A DNA stretch of 64,000 bases. It comes from Nemophila menziesii (Eukaryota; Streptophyta; Magnoliopsida; Boraginales; Hydrophyllaceae). The position numbers were made by a program, and so were the translations under genes. The notes beneath the pieces were generated by a model. That model made no database searches. It was not told the origin of the DNA and was given only the letters and a program-made list of their open reading frames with translations. Shown one piece after another: positions 13,394 to 26,298 of this stretch. Every line of letters begins with the position of its first letter. Within the stretch, counting starts at the first letter, position 1. Where the stretch lies: contig JARWIR010000002.1 in NCBI GenBank assembly GCA_029959085.1, forward strand, positions 62,116,154 through 62,180,153, written 5' to 3'.

Positions 13394-16298
13394 GTCTAAT
13401 TAAACTCTTGTTTCCTAATTTCTTATTCAACAACTGATTCAAATTATAAATAATGAAAAATATATTGTATGTTTAATGAAATGAAATGAAATGAAATGTG
13501 ATTTTTCGTCGATAAGAAATTTGGTGGAATGTATATATTCTATTTTGGTATACTGTATTACACAATCATCACTACATCACCGACTATAGGCCTTGCAGAA
13601 ATATGTCTTGCAACCACTTTTCTACCAATACACCACATTCAATTGCTCAATATAATTTTTTTCTTGTTTGTTTTAGATTAGCAATGTTTTTGATTGAAGA
13701 ATCCATATCAATTTCGCAACCATATCTGAAAGGTGGCAACATTGTTTTGCGCCTCAAGATCACGGTGAGGAATTCTTCAATTAGCAGAAGTGGATATTGT
13801 ATTTGATTTGTTGCCAAGAATGACAGAAACCTTTTCTAGCATCACAAGTCATTCAAGAGTTTCTTTTATAGAGTGAAATAGCTGGGTCATGAGTTTAGGA
13901 CAAGAATCTAAAAACTAGCATGCATAGTTCATTGCCACAACCATGATGTTTTCTCAAGTTATGCAGTACAGTCCAGCCTCGCTAACGAGGTTTTGAATTT
14001 TGGGTTATCAAAAAATCCATCTTTGTTTTATGTTCTCTTCGTTTGTATTTTGCAGTGCAATATTTATAAAAACATATATGTAAACTTTTATGTCATTGTT
14101 GAGTAGTTATTGGTTGGGATATTTAACCATGTTTCATGTGGAACATTATTAAATGAATATTTTATATATGCAACAATAATTATTTCTCTCACTTCTCCTA
14201 TATATTGTATCAGCTTAAATGTGAGTATGATCAAGTAACGAGGTAGCTTTGACGCTTTAATTTGAATTCCATATCAAGACCATTTGTAACTATTATTTAC
14301 TCACTAGTAGGAGCATGGTATCTCCATGCAAGTGTACGCATTTAAAACATAATAAAATGAGTAAAAAGATTGTTTTCTAAGGGATTAGAAAAGTTATTTC
14401 CTATTTTAGTTAGGTTTTCATGAATCATTATGATATATTAAAGGTGAAAAGAGTTGGGAATCAAGTAAGGACTACAAAAATAGAAGACTATAATGAAAAC
14501 ATTTAACAAGATTGCAATAACTCAAATGCAATAATGGAAGACATAGAGGACAAAATGAGCTCATGATGATCTATTCCAACTAAGATCTCTAATTCAGAAA
14601 TTTATATTCAATGAGAGTAAGGATTTCAACACTAGATGAGATTCAAAATACACCTTAAACCCTCTCACAAGTGATTAGAGGCAATTACCAAGCAACTAAT
14701 TACAGATAAATATTTGATGATGTCCAATTTAAGGAGAAAACTTTCAAAGTTAAATGATTACTAAGGATTTAGATAAGTTGTTAAATTTAAAGGAAAATGT
14801 TTGGACTGCTAGAACTTAGGTCAATCAATTTTGAAAATGAAATTGCATGATTATCTTTCTGGCATTTTGTTAATGACAAATAATCGAATAATGTAAAAAA
14901 CTAATGATTAATGTCAATAATGAGAAGCTTGTTAAATTTATGAAGTTATTTGACTAATAAGGGAGAGTACTACAAAGTTTAAAATATGTTTTTTAAATTT
15001 CGCTTGGAGTGAAGAAAGCAAAATTTAAAAACTAGAACAAATTAGAAAAACCTAAAGATAAATGTCAAATATCCAAATTATCCTTTTAATTCTATTTTTT
15101 AAACTCGCGTATGTGGCGCGTGCATTGACAAACAATCAATAGTGATTTTTTATCTTTTTTTATATATATGGGGAAAAAGTGTAAAGAGTTTTTCCTAAAT
15201 GAAAAAAATGCAAATATATTGGGCCTTCGCGATAATATACCTTTTCACCTCTTGATTTTACAATATTGTTAGCTTAATCAATAACTGAACATTGATAACC
15301 TTGATGTGTGAGTGTTCCATAAGTTGCACGATTCTCAATGATAACTTTTTGGGCTAGGTTGTCCTTCTGCTAAGTTAGACGTAAGCCTATAAGTAGTTTT
15401 GAGAACATATACAAGTTAAATGCTGATTTATTTTTCTTTCTCACTTCCTATATTACTTCAATGATATATTTGTGTGCTAGATTGTCCTTCTTCTTTTTAA
15501 ACCATGTCCTTATAGGCTACTTAGGTGTTAAATTTGTAATTGTCCACCAAGGTATTCAGCATATTTCAAATGTATTATGCGTGTTATCTCATAAATCTAC
15601 ATGCACATTTAAAATATACGAGAATTATATTAATATCAGTTAGTATGAGATAAAATGCATGAGCATGTTGTCCATGTGTGAAACAATAATTAGTTAGATA
15701 AGATTTTTAAGGTTAAACCTAACATCCTCTTTATAATTAACAACATAATACATAACTGAAAATTGGTTTTACAATTTTTCTCAAGAAAGTATAGATCTCT
15801 TGGGTAAAGTCTCAAACCAATGAGATTATTTAACTGCAAGGGATCATTAAAATAACCTAAGCATATTTTTTCTTAGGGCATAATTTAGGTTTTACCGACA
15901 TGTTTTTTTAAATTGTCGTAAGTTTTTATATGATTTTTCTTTACTATTATTTGAGAAGGTCAAAATCATTATAAGCAAATGGTCTTAACTTTATAAGTTT
16001 TTTCTTTCATGGAAAAAGGTTATATAACAATGTTTCATAGTTAGTTCTTTTCCTAGGTTCTTTTTTAGGATTGCATGGTCGTTAGGTACTAATTATAATT
16101 TTAGAAATCTTATATTGTAAATATACTGATTTTGGATGCAACAAAATTAGCTAATTTGAAATGGAAAACTATCAGTTAAATTTAAAATTAAATATAAACT
16201 ACTAGAATTAAATATGCAAATATTACTACAAAAACAAAGCATAGAAAAACTAAGTAACTTGTTATGATGGCCTCTGGTCTCTTGCAACAACGCCAAAT
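13394..16298 (-). other. Spacer; possible decayed interior of a minus-strand LTR element
   Basis: This sequence separates copies 1 and 2 and matches neither. If the LTR at 16299-16677 is real, this is where the interior of that element would lie, read leftwards. No gag or pol motif is recognisable. An exon-like patch at about 13679-13762 follows a pyrimidine-rich AG and precedes a GTGAGG word, encoding LKGGNIVLRLKIT, but I cannot assign it. A short (AATGA)n-like run lies near 13475-13500. Confidence 0.3.
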
Positions 16299-16677
16299 TG
16301 ATAGTTCATAGCAAGCTCATTTATTTCTTTTGAAATAAATATCAATGGAGATTTATTACTTGAAACTTATAAATATATATTTATATTTAACTTTACCACT
16401 TGCATGGAGCCAAGGGTTAATCCATGCAATATTGGGGCACCCTTATATTATGTGTGTTTTGTTACTATATTAGTTTAGGGGGTTTTGATTTATTTGTGAG
16501 GTTAATTAGAAAGTAGTTTCTTATTGGTTAGTGCAAACGGGGGTAATTATTGACTCTGTAATACAGAAACATTAATATAGAAAGAAAACATTATATTACT
16601 TATATGTGTGTATAAGATGGATCATTCCCACCTAGGGAATGGTTACATGTGGTACTCTTTAATCATTCTTCCGCTCA
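16299..16677 (-). repeat. Probable solitary 5' LTR of a minus-strand Ty3-like element, with primer-binding-like site
   Basis: Read on the minus strand, the segment starts TGAGCGGAAG at 16677 and ends AACTATCA near 16299. That is the TG...CA form of an LTR, about 379 bp long. It is followed directly by ATTTGGCGTTGTTGCAAGAG at about 16280-16299, which resembles the TTTGGCGCCGTTGCC-type primer-binding region known from Athila/Tat-type Ty3 elements. Its outer end falls within two bases of the point where copy 2 begins. No second LTR was found to the left, so the element is incomplete. Confidence 0.45.
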
Positions 16678-17048
16678 AAACATATGATAATAAGACCTAT
16701 AGCATACTTAACCATTCCTGAATGTTTGTGTGATCTTTAGGCCTTCAAGTTTAAGTCAAACCAAAGCACATTCAATATTTTTATTCAAATGCAAAAAAGA
16801 CTAAAAGGAAGTGGACAAAAAGTATAACATTCAACTAACAAGCACAAATTAATGGTCAAATATAGTACATTCAAATAAGGGAATTTGGTAAAAACATATA
16901 TATTGTAAATTAAAATTAAAATTATTAATGTTTTATAATCCATTCAAAAAAGGGGCATTTCGTAAAACATATATATTGTAAATTAAAATTAAAATATTAA
17001 ATATTTTCAATAAAAATTTATTAAATTATATAACTCACTTAATGAAAT

Positions 17049-17093
<45 letters not shown>

Positions 17094-20000
17094 CAATCAC
17101 TTAATATAATCATATGAATATAAAAAGTAGGATTTTCAAAATAAAATCACATCTAAAAACTATTATGAAACCATAGTGTGTCTCATTTATAGCATTTTTT
17201 TAAGCCATTCAACAAGGATTTAGAACCATAACTATAGTAAGCACATCAAATTTAAAATAATTGAACATTATTCAAAACCAGACTAACAAGGTTGAAAAAT
17301 TGTTTGTATACAAAAGGAGTATTTTGTCATTGGGAAGAAAATTAACCACTTATTGAACCCGAAGTACCATATCTTAGGAATATTAATACAAGACCTGATA
17401 TAACATTCTCAAAAAAAAAATCAAATGATTTAATTCTTCACCAATACAAAGACATTTATATTTTGTTAAACATGTACTTTGTAATCTTTGAAAAACCATA
17501 ATATAGGATTATTATACTCAAGAAACTCACAATAATGTTTAATTAGATACGCAAATGCTGGGAGATCTCGTACTTGAGAATTATTTACATATGTCGTTAT
17601 TCTGTCATTTTATGTAGAATCTCGAGAATGTGTTTGATTAAAGTATTTGGTTCAACATATTTATAATCAATGTCATCTATCAAGAAATAAAAATTCAACC
17701 ATACTGTAAGATTATTTTGTATGTATTTATAAAATAAAGGAAAAATAAATTTAATATGATAAAATCAAGCATATTTCACAAAAGTTTTTCTTCATGCATG
17801 AGCTTTTAAAGAAAGGGAGGTTGACATGTATTAAATTTAATCAATTGATAACCTTGAAGACTTGTGCCATGAAAATGTTTGAAGATTAATATAATATTTT
17901 GGGATGCTTTGACTTAGATATTTATCTTAACTTGTACACATGAAGTGGAGATAGTACTTTTTACACTCTTTTTCCTTTGACTAAGTTTTATCGTACCATC
18001 ATGTTATTTTATGAGGCAATGTCAAGTCCATATTTAAAATAATAACCAAGGGAAAGTGTTAATATGATAATTAATATGTATAATATTTGTTCTTATTTTT
18101 GTTTTGCGTAAATAAAGAATATGCACACTTACTCATGTAGACCCCCAAATAAGCCAGAACTAAGTTACTCAAATTCGAGAGAAATTCAAACATTGTACCT
18201 CCCGAAACTGAATAAAAAAGTCTTGTTCAGTTAAGCTAACCAGTTAACCAATCTCGTTAGTGTATATTACAAATAATAGTGGACATGTTTGTAACTTCAA
18301 TACATATTCTTTTGCAACACATTCTTTGTTCTTATATTATTGCATCGTTAACATGATAGTGTAAAGTTTTCATTTTCCTATATAAAGGTCACGTGATCAG
18401 TTACCAATGATACACTTTTTCAAGCTTAAAATCATCAATCTCCTTATGTTTATATACTTACTACCATTTTACGTTTTATGAGATAGAAATTGATCCTCAT
18501 TAATGCATTATGGGTTAAAATTACAAAAACAAAACAACACTAATTTTTATTGAAAATTGTTTGGAACACTAAATAAAAGGAAAATAATAGGAAATGATCG
18601 TCCAACACGTGACAAAAACAAAAAAGAGCTAAAAATTCAAAAAAATCACCAAACAACATTCCTAACATCCGCATGTTACTATATAAATCACATGAACAAA
18701 CCAGACTTTCTAAATTCTAACCTAATGCGCCTTCCATGAAATTCTTGACTGTTGATTTCATTCAAGGCCTCTGCGTTATCTCTAGTATCATAATAATCTA
18801 TGTACATAAGGTTCATATCTGGATGTCAACTAATACTTACATCGGGCCGAACCAAAGTAATCCATCAAAAAATACAAAATAAGCAAAATCATTGAACTAA
18901 AAAAATCATATATATATATCGAAAATAGTATTTATAATTTTGAGATTTGATGCAAAAGTAGGTATAGTAATTCCTTCACATGAAGATTACTTAACATAAA
19001 CATCAAAATTTTGTTCACGGCTAGCGAAGAAGACTATATGATCCAAACTAGAAATCATTATGGTGCTTTTTATTATGTACATCTATGATATTTATAGAGA
19101 ACGTAACAGTGAACTCAGCCCAAACAGTTTCAGCGATTATGAGACCAGGTACGGGTGGTGAATTTGAAGAAGGTGAAATGGGAGGGGACACCGATGTTTT
19201 CTGCATAAACTGATATAGTATATGTTTATTTTAAATGTCTCTCAAAGCACTTTGTGTCTGTCTTTATCAGAACTTATAAGCAAGGTTCTCGTTTACTGAA
19301 ATATCATAACCAACAATCTATTTTGTAATTAGAAAAATATACGTTAATGTGATGAAAAACAATAACAATAATAGAATTTCAATTAATCAAAGTATTCTTT
19401 AAACTTTTAAAAAACATAATCCTAAAATTTATGGTACTTATACATGGATTTCATGAATTATTAATCTTGAGATAATAAACATGCCACACATGATAAAGGA
19501 CTACTTAAACAATTAACAAAGAAAATTAGTTAAATAATATATACTTTAAACAATCAATGAGATCACTCAACTAACAAAACTATAAAACTAGAATAAAAAA
19601 CTTTTATATAATGACATAGAATTATAATAAACAATATATAAAAGACACATAATTAAAAAGTTTAGTTTTTGCAAACATCAATATCTCATATCATGTGTGT
19701 TTAATATATATGTTTCTCAACTAAAAAACTTTTATATGAATGTTTCAGGTTCATTTAAAACAACATAAAATCCAATTCATAATTTTACCGATATTGTAAT
19801 TCAAATTTCATACATCCATAAGTATCATAAGCTTTAACAATTAAAAGAAATGGAACACGTAATAATAATAGATAAACAAATCATTTAATTCTATTCAATC
19901 CCATTTATGTTCGATACCATAAACTATGTGCGCAACAAGTCAATTTAATGTAAAACCTATCATTTAAGGTATTGGTTCAACATAAAATTTGATTGTTTAA

Positions 20001-21249
20001 ATGTTAAGGAACTTACTATTAGTAGTGTGATTCAATTGTTTTTTCTCTTTTATTTGTTGGTGTATTGGTTTTTTTCCTGGCCATTGTAGTGTGTTTGGAA
20101 ATCAACCTAAAAAATGATTATAGTGGAAATATTAGTAATCATATATGCATTTTCATACTAAACTAAACTAATTTATTGATAATCTCAATTTGCATAGTAA
20201 ATTCAACTAAAGCCAACGAAAAAATTTAACTCATTCAATGATAAACGGAATAGTAAACCCCTAATTCCTCCATTTTTTTCTAACTAAACATATATATGGA
20301 TAAGAAAAGTATAAATACATATTTTAAAACATAAACATCACAGATTATTAAGAAATAATTAAAAAATGCCATTCAACCAAAATGAACAAGAATTTGAATC
20401 TGTAAAAATTCTCAATTGAACTTGTGAAAGCATTGTAATCGAAACTTACAACTAATTAGTTTATTTATTGGTAAGTAATTAGTAATCTTATTTACAAAAT
20501 TACACATACATAAATGGAAACAAAAGTTCAAAATCAATAAAATATATTGTAAATAACAAAAAATTATTCATTTTTTCAATAAAAATTAATTGAATTATAA
20601 AACTCACATAATCAAATAGATCTATACATGCAATCACTTAATATAAAAAATAGGATATTCAAAATAAAATGATATATGAAGACTATTATGAAACCCTAGT
20701 ATGTCTCCTTTATAGCAATTTTTAAACCCATTAAACAAGGATTTAGAACCATAACCATAGTAACCACATCAAATCTGAAATCGTTGAACATTATTAAAAA
20801 ACTAGACAAAACAGACTTACAAGGCTGGAAAATTGTTTGCTTAGAAAATTACCTAAAAAATGAATTAAAAATTGAATATCATTGAACATTCTCTTTTTTT
20901 ATTATCATTTTAGAAAAGAAGGATGAGATATCTGAGTATGAGAGAGATATGCAGAATATAAGATAAGTTTTGTGAGAGACTGTGATAAACAATGAAAAGT
21001 GTAGGTCTTGAAACAAAGTAACGTGTCATCTTATGTGCTGAAAAATAGAAGGCTAAAAGAAACTCATGGGTTGGCGCAAACCAAAAAAATGGATATTAGG
21101 ACCCTTACGGGCCATCGATTAGAAGGGTCAGTTTTACGGGTCTACTTTGTTACATAATTGGAAAACGTTGTATTAAAAATAACAAAAAAAATTATAGGCA
21201 AAATAAGTTAAAAATATAACTAAACTATAAGTATAACCTTAAATCGGAC
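16676..21249 (+). repeat. Large repeat unit, copy 2, left part
   Basis: It matches unit positions 2999-7505 of copy 1, with about 57 extra bases near 17735-17800 and a deletion of about 38 bases near 19194. The first 3 kb of the unit is missing because the match starts at the end of the LTR-like segment. The last five bases, CGGAC (21245-21249), are the target duplication of the retrotransposon that follows. Confidence 0.9.
17051..17090. repeat. (AT)20 microsatellite
   Basis: This is a pure AT run. Corresponding sites in copies 1 (near 3374) and 5 (near 59542) have only a few repeats, so the expansion is specific to copy 2. Confidence 0.95.
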
Positions 21250-21530
21250 TGTAATGATCCAAGAGAAGGATCAACAACGTGTAAGAATCCGAAGGAGTAA
21301 AAGAAAATCAACGGGTCCTTCTTATTTACACGACTATTGTTAGATACGTGGAAGCCCAATAGTTATCCAATGCATCTATATTCAATGTAAAGACATCCAG
21401 AAAAGAAATATTGTCTTTACTTTTTAGTTTATTGTTTAATTAGTCTTTTATATTCCTGTAATTCATCATTATCCTTGTACATATACATTATCCATCAATA
21501 AAATATGCTTGTTCATCAAAAATTATTACA
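21250..21530 (+). repeat. 5' LTR (281 bp, internally deleted)
   Basis: It runs from TGTAATGATCC to AATTATTACA. The first 125 bases differ from the 3' LTR by one base. About 90 bases present in the 3' LTR are then missing after CCAATGCA, and the remaining 3' part is clearly diverged. Confidence 0.95.
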
Positions 21531-21534
21531 AGTT

Positions 21535-21552
21535 TGGTGCTTTCATTGAGAG
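21535..21552 (+). other. Primer-binding site of the chromovirus
   Basis: TGGTGCTTTCATTGAGAG starts four bases after the 5' LTR. A TGG at this position is expected for pairing with the CCA end of a tRNA. The matching tRNA was not identified. Confidence 0.6.
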
Positions 21553-21555
21553 TCT

Positions 21556-22650
21556 ATGGTGGAAGGAACTCGACTCAAATTGATGGATGAAGTCTTAAAA
21601 AAGTTCCAAGATGAAACTGCCTTGAAATTAACATCAATGGATGGCAGATTCATAACCCTAGAAAATTCAATTGCAAAATTACAACAAACAATTGAAACAA
21701 GTGGCCAGTTAAGGCCGCCTGATACAAATAATTCTGTGTTTCCGCAAAAAGGCTCTTGTTCTACACCAAAATGCAATTAATCAGATGTGTTTCCGTAAGT
21801 GGGTTCTGGATCGACATCAAATGTCCATTATTCCAACATGTTTCCATCACTAGGAAATACTCCGTCTGGTTTTGTACATGTTCCTCATGTTCAAGCACGT
21901 CCGATGCGCTTAGAGTTTCCTTGTTTTGATGGATTGGATCCTTCTAGGTGGATCTTTAAGGCAGAAAGGTTTTTTGATTATCATAGAACTCCCTCAGATC
22001 AAAGGTTAATCATTAGTTATTTTCATATGAATGGTCGTGCGCTTCCGTGGTTTCAATGGATGACACAAAATCATCAATTTGTGTCATAGTATCAATTTAC
22101 TAGGGCATTGGAAGTACGTTTTGGTCCACCAGAGTTTGAAGATCCTCAAGGGGCTATGGCTAAAGTAATGCAAACATCGAGTGTGGAGGCTTACCAGACA
22201 CAATTTGAAGCTTTGGCAAATAGGACGTTGGGTTTATCTTCCTCATTTCTTATCAGTTGCTATGTTGCTGGTCTTCGTCCTGATATCAGGGCAGAAGTTT
22301 TAGCATTTCGTCCAATGTCTTTGTCTCACGCTATGGGATTGGCTCGGTTGCAATAGGCTAATTTGGCAGAACAACGCAATTCAATTCACCGATATGATAG
22401 ATCGTATTCTTTTGGGCAGCCACCGCCAAAATCAAGTTCTTTGGTACAACCCTCACATCAGGTTGTATCCTCACAACTCACGGTACGTCGTTGATCACCT
22501 CGTGAAATGCAATTACGCCGTGAGAAGGGACTTTGCTACAATTGTGATGAAAAATATGTACCTGGTCACCGTTGTAAAACAAAACCTTAGTTATTTATAT
22601 TGGATACTGGGTTCGAGACCGATGAAGCTTTCATGGATGGGTCAATGTTA
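21556..22650 (+). pseudogene. gag: gag of the chromovirus, interrupted
   Basis: The frame starts at ATG 21556, just after the primer site, with a coiled-coil-like N-terminus. It continues through a Retrotrans_gag-like region (about 21900-22350; words FPCFDGLDPSRWIFKAERFF and YQTQFEALANRT) to a zinc knuckle, CYNCDEKYVPGHRC (22534-22575), of the CX2CX4HX4C type stretched by one residue. The frame is broken by stops at 21778, 22087, 22354 and 22492. The Gag would package element RNA into particles. The stops fit CAA, TGG, CAG and CGA codons changed by C-to-T or G-to-A. Confidence 0.9.
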
Positions 22651-22658
22651 ATGAGGAA

Positions 22659-23138
22659 ATGCCTTCAGAAGAATGTCTATCGCCTGAGATATCATTAAAT
22701 TCTCTCTCAGGTAATCACTCTCCAACTACTCTTCGTTTTCAAGGTAATTGTTCAGGAGTGGCGATTCAAGTGTTGGTGGATGGAGGAAGTACTCATAATT
22801 TAATCCAGTCTCGGGTAGCTCATTATTTAAAGTTACCAATTGAAACTACACCAGATATTGCTGTCGCCGTTGGTAATGGGCAAAAATTAATAAGTGAAGG
22901 GTGTGTAAAAGGTGCTACACTTATGATTCAGGGTTATCAAATCATTACCGATTTATATGTATTGCCTATAGTAGGGTCTGATATTGTGCTAGGATTGTCA
23001 AGGTTGGCGACTTTGGGACTTGTTATTCATGATTATCTAGTTCTTACAATGAAGTTTAACTCAAATGACAAAGAAGTACTTTTACGAGGAATACGAGATC
23101 GATCAATTTCAGTTGCAGCACCTATTGCAACAATATAA
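22659..23138 (+). pseudogene. pol: Retropepsin-type aspartic protease domain with altered active site
   Basis: The open stretch of 159 codons contains VLVDGGSTHNLI, where Ty3 proteases normally have D-S/T-G followed by STHNFI. The second residue of the triad is glycine. A downstream IVLGLSRLATLG segment corresponds to the flap-distal ILGxxxL motif. The domain would release Gag and Pol proteins from the polyprotein. It is the N-terminal piece of pol and is followed at once by the reverse transcriptase region after a TAA at 23136. Confidence 0.88.
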
Positions 23139-24000
<862 letters not shown>

Positions 24001-24454
24001 TTCATGGTCTACTGAAGCTACAACAGCGTTCACCAAACTTAAAACTGCAATCACAACAGCTCCAGTTCTTGCTATGCCGGGTTTTTCATTACCTTTTATT
24101 GTAGAAACAGATGCTTCAGGTTTTGGAATTGCTGTCGTGTTACTTCAAAATACTCGGCCAATTGCGTTCTTTAGTAAGAAGTTATCTGCAAGTTTGAAGG
24201 CTGCCTCAACTTATCAACAAGAAATGTTTGCTATTGCGTCTACTATTTCTAAGTGGAGACAATATTTGTTGGGAAGGCGATTCACAATTTACAAAGATCA
24301 ATGTAGTTTAAAAAATTTGATGGATCAGACAATTCAAATACCTGACCAACAAAAATGGTTAACGAAGTTATTGGGGTTTGATTTCAGTATTGTTTACAAA
24401 CCTGGACGTGAGAACCAAGTTGCAGATGCTTTATCTAGAATCGGAGGTGAATGA
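24001..24454 (+). pseudogene. pol: RNase H domain of the chromovirus
   Basis: The frame that opens at 23621 stays open to the TGA at 24452. Its C-terminal half holds the Ty3-type RNase H signature VETDASGFGIAVVL (about 24098-24140), PIAFFSKKLS, a conserved glutamate in YQQEMFAI, and NQVADALSR (about 24414-24440) at its end. It would degrade the RNA strand during reverse transcription. This part of pol is the best preserved, together with integrase. Confidence 0.9.
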
Positions 24455-24484
24455 TTAAACATTTCAGCTGTTCAAATTGGGTGT

Positions 24485-25309
24485 TTGGATGATCTAAGAA
24501 TGGCTAATAAAAGTGATATAGACATTCAAAAGCTACAAGAGGATCTACAAAATGACCCATATTCAGTACCAGGATATTCTTTGGTACAAGACTTATTACT
24601 CTGTAAACAGCGTCTAGTGATTCCAACGATCTTACGTAATAAAGTCATGGAAGAATATCACTCTACATCAGTGAGAGGACATGCTGGGAACCTTCGTATG
24701 TTTCAAAGAATAGCCGCTGATTGCTATTGGGTAAATATGAGGAAGGAAATCAATAAATTTGTTGCAAATTGTTTGGTATGTCAGCAGTCTAAGTTGAGCA
24801 GTTTAGCACCGGCTGGTCTCTTACAACCCCTACCCATTCCAGATCAAATTTGGGAGGATATATCAATGGATTTTGTGCAAGGGTTACCTTCATCAAAAGG
24901 AAAGTCACAAATAATTGTTATAGTTGATCGATTATCAAAATATGCTCACTTTGCAGCTCTGCCACCTCATGTGAACGGTACACAAGTGGCTGAAGTGTTT
25001 ATAAATCAAGTGGTCAAACTTCATGGGATGCCACGAACCATCGTAAGTGACCGAGATAAAATATTCCTAAGTTCATTCTGGAAAAAGTTATTTCGTTTGC
25101 AAGGATCCAAGTTAAATATGAGCACAGCTTATCATCCGCAATCAGATGGACAAACTGAACGTGTTAATCGGACATTGGAGATGTATCTCAGAAGTTTTGT
25201 GATGGATTCTCCTCAAATATGGTTAAAATTATTGCCGTGGGCTGAGTATTGGTACAACACATCCTTTCATACATCTGCTGGTATGACTCCTTTTCTCGCT
25301 GTCTATTGA
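24485..25309 (+). pseudogene. pol: Integrase domain (HHCC plus DDE) of the chromovirus
   Basis: The 274-codon open stretch contains the H2C2 zinc-binding module (EEYHSTSVRGHAG, then CLVCQQSK, about 24650-24790). The catalytic core follows: aspartates in SMDFVQGLP / VIVDRLSKY and VSDRDKIF, and the glutamate in DGQTERVNRTLE (about 25147-25180). It would insert element cDNA into the genome. It ends at a TGA (25307) where the family normally continues with a glycine-arginine pair. Confidence 0.92.
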
Positions 25310-25900
25310 CGAAATCCGCCATCACTGTTGCGTTATTTGCCTATGTCAACATCGAATATTGCTGTTGAACATGACTTACAACAGCGCGATACTATATTAT
25401 CTACTCTTAAGTTAAATTTGCAAAGGTCACAACAAAGGATGAAAGAACAAGCAGATAAGCATCGTACAGAACGAGAATTTTCTGTTGGAGATTGGGTTTT
25501 GCTTCGTTTACAACCTTATCGGCAAGTTACTATATGAGGGTATGGAAATCAAATATTGGGTCGCAAGTTCTTTGGTCCATTTAAAGTTATACAACGCATT
25601 GGGAGTGTTGCTTATCGTCTGTCATTTCCTACTACATCAAAGATTCATCCTGTTTTTCATGTATCACTACTTAAAAGAGCAATTGGTGTAACAGATCGTT
25701 CGTCTGTGTCTGTTGTGTTGCCCCCTCGGGCTTATATACCTGAAGTTCATCCATTGGCAGTGTTATCAAGAAGAAATATCAAGGTTAACAATGTGGTCAT
25801 ACCACAAGTTTTAGTTCAATGGGAAGATTTACCACTTAAAGAAGTATCATGGGTGGATATTTGAAACTTTTGTGAAGCATATCCAAATTGAAACATTGAG
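25310..25900 (+). pseudogene. pol: Integrase C-terminal region with GPF motif and chromodomain-like tail
   Basis: After the stop at 25307 the reading continues with VGDWVLLRLQPYRQ, a TGA at 25535, then KFFGPFKVIQRIGSVAYRL, which is the GPY/F module of Ty3 integrases. It then has HPVFHVSLLK, a linker, and VLVQWEDLPLKEVSWVD (about 25806-25858), which resembles the conserved part of a chromodomain. Chromodomains in this position guide integration to marked chromatin. A TGA at 25862 ends the frame slightly before the usual C-terminus. Confidence 0.85.
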
Positions 25901-25929
25901 GACAAGGTTCTTCCTGGAGACGAAGGTGA

Positions 25930-26298
25930 TGTAATGATCCAAGAGAAGGATCAACAACGTGTAAGAATCCGAAGGAGTAAAAGAAAATCAACGGGTCCTT
26001 CTTATTTACATGACTATTGTTAGATACGTGGAAGCCCAATAGTTATCCAATGCAACGTGTAAGCCTAAGAAGCAAAACCGTTCTGCATCTATTCAATGTT
26101 ACAGTTATTCTAGAATCTATATATAGGTCTGTATGAAGACAATAAAGACATCCAGAAAATAAATATTGTCTTTAGGTTTAGGTTTAGTTATTTAGTTTAC
26201 GATCAAATATATCCTGTACAATTACAGTTGTATATACATTGTATCTTTTGTACATATATCCATAAATAAAACGTATGTGTTCATCACAATTCATTACA
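25930..26298 (+). repeat. 3' LTR (369 bp)
   Basis: It runs from TGTAATGATCC to CATTACA and is followed by target duplication copy CGGAC (26299-26303). It is preceded by the purine-rich stretch GGAGACGAAGGTGA, a candidate polypurine tract. It keeps about 90 bases that the 5' LTR lacks, including a TATATATAGG word that could be the promoter TATA region. Confidence 0.95.

Noticed and set aside
21543..21776. Minus-strand ORF overlapping the retrotransposon start
   Set aside because: Antisense shadow of gag.
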